This document shows positions 6,423 through 8,903 of a DNA stretch of 8,903 bases, in pieces (position 1 is the stretch's first letter; each line of letters starts with the position of its first letter). This stretch comes from an uncultured Oscillospiraceae bacterium (GTDB taxonomy: Bacteria > Bacillota > Clostridia > Oscillospirales > Ruminococcaceae), in the NCBI GenBank assembly GCA_958403605.1, contig CATXYA010000039.1:1-8903 (forward strand), in the 5' to 3' direction. A program made the translations under genes and the position numbers. The notes under the pieces are model-generated. The model was not told the DNA's origin and did not search any database. It was given only the letters and a program-made list of their open reading frames with translations.

Positions 6423-7484
6423 ATGGCGACCCTGAAAGATATCAGCCAACTGGCAAAGGTGTCCACGGCCTCGGTGTCCCGGGTGGTGAACGGGGATTAC
6501 AGCGGCGTCAGCAGCGAGACCAAGGAGCGCATCCTCGCCGCGGCCAAGGAGCTGCATTACCAGCCCAACCGCATCGCCCGGGGCCTGGTGCAAAAGCAGA
6601 CCAGGATCATCGGCCTGCTGATCCCCGACGTGTCCAACCCCTATTACGCAGACCTGGCGAAGGGGGCCGAGGAGGAGACCGAGCGCAGCGGCTACAACCT
6701 GATCCTGTGCAACACGCGGGACAGCATGGAGAAGGAGAAAAAATATCTCGACATGCTGCTGGGCTACAATGCGGACGGCGTGATCCTGACGGGCATGACC
6801 AGCTATAATCCCTGCTCCTCCGAGCTGCTGCGCGGCGCCGGCACGCCGTACGTCGGCATTGACCGCATCGATGTGGACGCGCCCATCTCCTTTTATTCCA
6901 ACGGGCAGCGGGGCACGTACCTCTCCACGGAATACCTTATCCACCGGGGCCACCGGCAGATCGCCTTTATCGGCGGGGAAGCCGAAGCGGAGCGGCTGTA
7001 CGGCGGCCAGCAGCGCATGCAGGGCTATGAAAATGCGCTGCAAAGCTACGGCCTGGCGGTCGACCCAGCTTTGGAGCTCAACGGCACCTATACCATCGAG
7101 GGCGGCTACCGGTGCGCTGTGGCGCTGCTGGAAAAGGGTGTTCCCTTTACGGCGGTGGTGTGCACCAATGACCTGATCGCCTTCGGCGTGATCAAGGCCG
7201 CGCGGGAGCGGGGCCTGCGCATCCCCGAGGACATCTCCGTGGTGGGCTACGACGACATCGCGCTGTGCTCCTTCTTTGAGCCGAAGCTAACGACCATCCG
7301 CCAGGATTCCTACGCCCTGGGCAAAACGGCCTGCGCCGAGCTGCTGGCCCGGCTGCGGGGCGAGCGCACAGGCGCCGTGGTGCGCTCGGCGGAGCCGGAG
7401 CTGGTCATCCGCGACTCGGTGTGCACGCCAACCCCTGAAATGAACAGCCGGCGTAAAAACAGCGCCGGAAAAGGAGAGAGTTGA
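6423..7484 (+). CDS. LacI/GalR-family transcriptional regulator
   Basis: This is a DNA-binding repressor (or activator) that should respond to a sugar-like ligand of this operon. It is 353 residues long. The N-terminal helix-turn-helix is TLKDISQLAKVSTASVSRVVNG, with recognition residues T15-A16-S17 in the slot that reads YQT in LacI and MAT in CcpA. The hinge region Y46-QPN-RIARGL-V contains Leu55, the residue that intercalates a central CpG in LacI-type operators. The periplasmic-binding-protein-like core begins IIGLLIPDVSNPYYADL and ends near VVGYDDIALCSFFEPKLTTI, a standard family pattern. The ATG at 6423 has an SD at 6408-6416; the frame is open upstream, but only this start gives the HTH at the N-terminus. 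The stop TGA overlaps the next ATG by one base. Its place inside the operon suggests autoregulation. No matching operator is visible, because the operon promoter lies left of the window. Confidence 0.95.
   Translation: MATLKDISQLAKVSTASVSRVVNGDYSGVSSETKERILAAAKELHYQPNRIARGLVQKQTRIIGLLIPDVSNPYYADLAKGAEEETERSGYNLILCNTRDSMEKEKKYLDMLLGYNADGVILTGMTSYNPCSSELLRGAGTPYVGIDRIDVDAPISFYSNGQRGTYLSTEYLIHRGHRQIAFIGGEAEAERLYGGQQRMQGYENALQSYGLAVDPALELNGTYTIEGGYRCAVALLEKGVPFTAVVCTNDLIAFGVIKAARERGLRIPEDISVVGYDDIALCSFFEPKLTTIRQDSYALGKTACAELLARLRGERTGAVVRSAEPELVIRDSVCTPTPEMNSRRKNSAGKGES
7448..7468 (+). promoter_or_regulatory. GC hairpin at the end of the regulator gene, before the next SD
   Basis: CCGGCG (7448-7453) pairs with CGCCGG (7463-7468) around an A-rich loop. 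It overlaps the last codons of the regulator. The SD AAGGAG (7471-7476) of the next gene begins two bases after the stem, giving the same arrangement as before the activase and regulator genes. It may influence translational coupling. Chance is possible. Confidence 0.35.
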
Positions 7485-8903
7485 TGATGAAAAACCAAAC
7501 CGGCACGGAAGAGACCGTGCTGCGGGCGGGACAGTGCGAGGCCGTCTTTGACGGCACGGGCGCGCTGCGGTGTCTGCGCACGCCGGACATGGAGCTTCCC
7601 TGCGGGGGGCTGCAGATCGACGCGGGCGTGAACGGGGCCTATGCGGACGGCGGCTTCCGCTTCCAGTCCTTCCTCGATTTCAACACCTGGAGCCTGCCGG
7701 AGATCCGTCCCCTGGCAAGGGAAAATACTGTTCGGGCTTCGGCGGAAAAAAGCGGAGCGGACGGCGTCCTGGCCTTTACACACCGCTGCGGCCCGCTGGA
7801 GATCAGCCGCCTGTGGCGCGGGGAATGCGGCGCGCTGCGGCTGGATGCCCGCATCAAAAACACGGGCGCGGAAAAATTGTGGCTCAACGGCATCGCTTTT
7901 GTGCTGACCCTGGCGGGCGGAGGCTTCCGTTTCGATTTTCCCGGCAACGTGCCCTACGGCGTACATGAGGCGGACGCCCTGCCGGAAAACGAGCCGGTGG
8001 AGACGGGCCTTGTGACGGCGGTCACGCATTTTGAAAGGGAAGAGGGCGGCCTCAACGTCATTTTCATCGATCCGGATGAAAAATGGGGCACTGGCGTGTA
8101 CCGCGCCGGCAAAGACACCGTGTGGGCGGCCATCGCCGGCGCGGAGCTGTATCTGGAGCCGGGGGAGAGCTGCCAGTGCGGCAGCCTTTACCTTCAGCCG
8201 CTGGGCCGCGGGGACCGGTTTGAACCCATCCAGCGCCTGTATTGGGAAAAGGGCTGGCGCGTCCCCACGGCCGGCGTGAAGGACACAGTGGTGTACTCCG
8301 GCCATCCCCTGGGGCCGTGGGACGCCAATTTCCCCTTCCGCAACACCATGCGCCAATATGACGCTTATACGGAAAAAATTACGGAGATGGGCTTTGACAC
8401 CATTTGGCTGCTGCCCCTGTTCGACCACACGGAGGCGGCGGACCCGGAGCGCAACGTCTACACCCCCACCGACCAGGGGCCCATCGACCCGCGCTACGGC
8501 ACGGACGGGGACGTGCGCGCCTATGTGGAGCATGCCGGGGCCCTGGGCGCGCGGGTGATCTTTGATTACGTGCCGCACGGCCCCCGCCCGCAGGATCCCA
8601 TGGGCAAGCAGTATCTGGACGTGTGGGCCTCCAAGCGGCAGGACGGCTCCCCGCAGGAGGAGTGGACCTGCCTCTCCTTCGATATGGCGAACCCCACGTA
8701 CCTTGCCTACATCAAGGAGCTGGTGAAGGACCACATCGACCGTTTTGCCATCGGCGGCACCCGCATCGACTGCGCCATGGGCGGCCTGTCCAACTGGACG
8801 CCCTATCCGGGCAACCGGCCCAGCAACTCCAACATGAAGGGCGGCGTGGCCATGGCGTCTGCCATGCGCGAGGCGTTTGTGGAAAAGGGCGTCACAACCT
8901 TTG
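7484..8903 (+). CDS. GH13-like glycoside hydrolase, 3' end cut by the window
   Basis: The first 473 codons are present and the frame is open to the right edge. It starts at ATG 7484, overlapping the regulator stop by one base (TGATG), with SD AAGGAG at 7471-7476; a second ATG at 7487 is a near-equal alternative. There is no signal peptide. Residues 1 to about 262 look like an all-beta substrate-side domain. From about residue 267 (VVYSGHPLGPWD) an alpha-amylase-superfamily barrel begins: FDTIWLLPLFDH, then DPRYGT-D-GDV, a region-I-like IFDYVPHG (D361, H365), and a region-II-like GGTRIDCA with R427 and D429 in the R-x-D position of the GH13 nucleophile. Region I departs from the canonical D-x-V-x-N-H, so the protein may be a divergent or unclassified subfamily. 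The region III acid/base, if present, lies beyond the edge. Its coupling to the regulator and the other glycosidase suggests a linked intracellular substrate. Confidence 0.8.
   Translation, partial: MMKNQTGTEETVLRAGQCEAVFDGTGALRCLRTPDMELPCGGLQIDAGVNGAYADGGFRFQSFLDFNTWSLPEIRPLARENTVRASAEKSGADGVLAFTHRCGPLEISRLWRGECGALRLDARIKNTGAEKLWLNGIAFVLTLAGGGFRFDFPGNVPYGVHEADALPENEPVETGLVTAVTHFEREEGGLNVIFIDPDEKWGTGVYRAGKDTVWAAIAGAELYLEPGESCQCGSLYLQPLGRGDRFEPIQRLYWEKGWRVPTAGVKDTVVYSGHPLGPWDANFPFRNTMRQYDAYTEKITEMGFDTIWLLPLFDHTEAADPERNVYTPTDQGPIDPRYGTDGDVRAYVEHAGALGARVIFDYVPHGPRPQDPMGKQYLDVWASKRQDGSPQEEWTCLSFDMANPTYLAYIKELVKDHIDRFAIGGTRIDCAMGGLSNWTPYPGNRPSNSNMKGGVAMASAMREAFVEKGVTTF

Overview
The window is GC-rich, densely coding on the + strand only, and reads as one stretch of a catabolic operon. 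Gaps between genes run from a 1-nt overlap to 59 nt, and every start carries a strong purine-rich Shine-Dalgarno (SD) sequence. Strict AGGAGG-type SDs, an oxygen-sensitive glycyl radical enzyme (GRE) system and a LacI-family regulator most resembling those of Firmicutes point to a GC-rich anaerobic Clostridia-type bacterium, possibly from a gut or similar fermentative habitat. This assignment is inferred from style and gene content only.

Layout, left to right: a possible 3' end of an upstream gene (1-63); a GRE-activating radical SAM enzyme (65-955); a GRE (1015-3222) whose frame is intact except for one internal TAG at codon 445; an inosine-uridine nucleoside hydrolase family protein (3242-4171); a large protein with a glycoside-hydrolase-like barrel and a beta-galactosidase-type amidotransferase-like domain (4199-6376); a LacI-family regulator (6423-7484); and the 5' part of a GH13-like glycoside hydrolase that runs off the right edge (7484-8903). 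There are no RNA genes, insertion sequences, CRISPR arrays, clear promoters or U-tract terminators, and no gene-free stretch over 300 bases.

A reasonable working model is a sugar- or glycoside-utilisation locus. Two glycosidase-type proteins and an N-glycosidase would trim a glycosylated substrate, and the GRE with its activase would carry out a radical elimination or cleavage on a released product. The LacI protein would sense an intermediate. The substrate is unknown, and neither transporters nor downstream dehydrogenases are visible here.

The main oddity is the in-frame TAG between the GRE active-site cysteine and its radical glycine. It is either a fresh inactivating lesion, an assembly error or amber recoding. 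A second pattern is a short GC-rich hairpin placed two bases before the SD of three of the six genes.
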